Assembly (NCBI GenBank): GCA_017590115.1
Contig: JAGGNK010007448.1
Span: forward strand, 5,496,815-5,560,814
Origin: Montifringilla adamsi
Taxonomy: Eukaryota; Chordata; Aves; Passeriformes; Passeridae
DNA length: 64,000 nt
Reading direction: 5' to 3'
Part shown: positions 62,251-64,000 of the stretch, piece by piece
Position numbering within the stretch: position 1 is the stretch's first letter
Layout: each line of letters starts with the position of its first letter
Notes under the pieces: generated by a model
Told to the model about the DNA's origin: nothing
Databases searched by the model: none
Seen by the model: the letters and a program-made list of their open reading frames with translations, nothing else
Translations under genes and position numbers: made by a program

Positions 62251-62785
62251 GTTCCCCTTCGAACAAGCGCCGGTCACGAGCCCATGTGGAGAACTGAAAC
62301 TGGGAACCACCCGATGGCCGCAGCACCAAGGGCCCGGCTGGGGCCACCCGCGGGCCTTTCTGCTCGGGGCTTCCAGAGGGACGGAGCGGGGATCCGCCAC
62401 TGTGCCTCCCGTCCCCTCCCTTCGGCACGGACCGGCAGCCTCTGTGCCACCGCGGGCACCGACCCCTCCAGCCTCTCTCCAGCCTCTCCTTCCCCGGCGG
62501 GCGATGTCCGCTACCTCCGCGTCCGCGGCGTCCTCGCTCCTTCCCGCCGCCTCGCCGGACCTCGACCGCGCGTTTCCCCTCGGGGCGGGCGGAGGCGGCG
62601 GCACCTCCTCAGCCGGGGGCCGGAGCGGCGGCTGCCCCGGGGCCGTGTGGGGAAGGGCGGCTCCCGCTCCTCGTCCCGCTCCCGAGGGCCGCCCGCCGGC
62701 AGCTCCCCCGGGCCGCCCCCGCGAGAGGGCGCTGGCGGCGGCCCCGGGACCGCCGAGTTTGAAAAGTGCCGGTCCGGGCGGAGCA

Positions 62786-62809
62786 ATGGCGGCAATGGCG
62801 ACCCCGCAG
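62786..62809 (+). CDS. Probable first coding exon of an unidentified gene (partial)
   Basis: ATG at 62786 with G at -3 and G at +4 opens MAAMATPQ, and the next bases are GTGAGCG, a consensus donor after CAG. An in-frame upstream ATG at 62504 (MSATSASAASSLLPAASPDL...) would lengthen the exon to 306 nt. The rest of the gene lies beyond the window. In human the gene after SET on this strand is PKN3, but these residues do not match the PKN3 start I know, so I leave it unnamed. Confidence 0.4.
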
Positions 62810-62879
62810 GTGAGCGCTGAGGGCTCGGGGGTGGCAGCGGGCCGAGCAGCGCCTTGGGGGAAGGCGGTCCCCGCGCCCT

Positions 62880-63080
62880 TTGGGGTTCCCTGTGCCCTTT
62901 GGGGGTCCCTGTACACTTTGGAGGTCCCTCCATCCGTGCCCCGCCGGGAAAGCACCGCACCCCGCTCCGCCCTTCGGAGGTCCCTCCATCCGTGCCCCGG
63001 CCGGGAAAGCACGGCGGCCCGGCGCCCTCTGGGAGTCCCTGTGTCCTCTGGGGGTCCCTGTGTCCTTTGGGGGTCCCTGC
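62880..63080. repeat. GC-rich tandem repeat (minisatellite)
   Basis: Degenerate units of about 19-20 bp with the core GGGGGTCCCTGTGTCCTTT (for example near 62885, 62904, 63031, 63051, 63070), nested in a larger unit of about 70 bp: GGAGGTCCCTCCATCCGTGC occurs at about 62921 and again at about 62976, each followed by a CCGGGAAAGCAC element. Confidence 0.8.
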
Positions 63081-64000
63081 GTCCATCCCCGCCGGGAGAA
63101 TCCTGCGTTCCGCCGCTCCGGGAGCCCCCTGTGGTGAGGGGCTTCGCGCCGCTCCCCCTCCGCTCGCATGGCTGCGCCGCAAGGAGGTGGGAGAGGGTGT
63201 GGGAGGCTGGTGGGATCCCCTAAAAATGCCCCTTTTCGCCTCAGGGAAATGGGGTTCGGGCCAAGTTGGTGCCTGCTGAGGAAATCTCTCGGCGTCGAGG
63301 AGGTGTTGGGGGCGAGGCGGCTGCTGGGGCTGGCGCGGGGCCGGGAGGGCAGCCGGGCTCCGTGCTGGGAAAACATTCGTGTCTGGAACAAGCTCCCCGG
63401 AGAGGGGGAGATGTTCTGCGCTCTTCCCTTGAGACGAAAGTTTCAAGCCTAATCTGGGAAAGAAGGGACAGAGAGACTGACACAAAGAGCGCCGGCTGCC
63501 GCCCGCCCGGGTTCTTCCCATCCCGCTGCTTCCTGGGCTCGCTGCTTCCCACCCTCAGCCTTGGAGTTGGGAAGGCTCCAGGCAGGACCAAAAGTGTCTT
63601 TTTCCTAAGTTAGCCGTGACTTTTTCTTGTAAAACATGAGGGTAGCTGGCATGAGGCTCCCCAACGTGGGTCTCATCCCTACAGCACAAAGTTGCTGTGA
63701 AAGATGGGATTTAAGATGTCCTGGGAATGTTTGGGCTGCAGAGAGGATGGCAGCCTCACCACTGGCTTATTAAATCAAATTATAAATCAATTTCTGTGTT
63801 AGCGGTGAAAGTGTAAAGGCTAGGACTGCTCTGGGCTTTGTGCAGGTGAAACTCATTTCCAAGCTGGGCATAATTGATGGGATGAGATCTCCCTGGCTGC
63901 AATCCAGAGGATTAAGTGTAACTCATACTGCTGAAATTTTTGCTAGTTAGAAAGCAGTCTGGGCACTTGGGTATGACACGAGCCTGGCAGAAGCTCTGGG

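Larger units (their letters stand above)
62300..63560 (+). promoter_or_regulatory. CpG island of the next gene
   Basis: CpG-dense sequence for more than 1 kb around a candidate first coding exon. It includes a GC-rich tandem repeat at about 62880-63080 just inside the presumed first intron. Long ORFs on both strands reflect base composition. Confidence 0.75.

Noticed and set aside
62511..63521. A 336-codon reverse-strand ORF and overlapping forward ORFs in the last CpG island
   Set aside because: Repetitive, composition-driven peptides that cross the tandem repeat; no splice or domain support beyond the short forward exon.

Overview
The window is vertebrate nuclear DNA, almost certainly from a bird. 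The proteins are close to human ones, the introns are compact, and a CR1-type LINE 3' end of the avian form lies at about 50.58-50.76 kb. The gene order (SPTAN1 forward, DYNC2I2 reverse, SET forward) matches human 9q34.11. I see no prokaryotic, viral or CRISPR content.

Layout. 1-32.8 kb: the 3' seven-eighths of SPTAN1 (alpha-II spectrin) on the + strand, entered at about human residue 304 and running to the stop at 32613-32615. I could place 51 coding exons plus one alternative 63-nt exon. Their sum with the 15-nt LSKLL exon is 2174 residues, so 303 missing + 2174 = 2477, which equals the human isoform with that insert: the protein looks colinear with human, without indels. 32.98-39.6 kb: DYNC2I2 (WDR34, dynein-2 intermediate chain) on the - strand in nine exons, tail-to-tail with SPTAN1. 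39.2-40.1 kb: a CpG island with a perfect RFX X-box and a CRE. 40.2-50.5 kb: intergenic, with AT-rich blocks that look like non-coding regulatory DNA and a small minisatellite. 50.9-51.8 kb: CpG-island promoter of SET; SET coding exons run 52.4-57.16 kb, with its 3'UTR to about 58.1 kb. 58.1-62.2 kb: intergenic. 62.3-63.6 kb: another CpG island with a probable first coding exon of an unidentified + strand gene (PKN3 is next in human, but I cannot confirm it here).

How the genes relate. They are housekeeping neighbours, not a pathway: a membrane-skeleton scaffold, a ciliary retrograde motor subunit, and a histone chaperone/PP2A inhibitor. The most informative material is architectural. SPTAN1 carries four in-frame alternative cassettes (60, 15, 18 and 63 nt). 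Its calpain site, caspase-3 site and calmodulin-binding helix are split over three tiny exons. Three introns need GC-AG splicing. The SPTAN1 and DYNC2I2 poly(A) signals lie within 41 bp of each other on opposite strands. The DYNC2I2 promoter carries the X-box expected for a cilium gene, which also argues about its start codon. The usual SET-beta first exon was not found; a different candidate exon is proposed. I saw no wholly new biological system.
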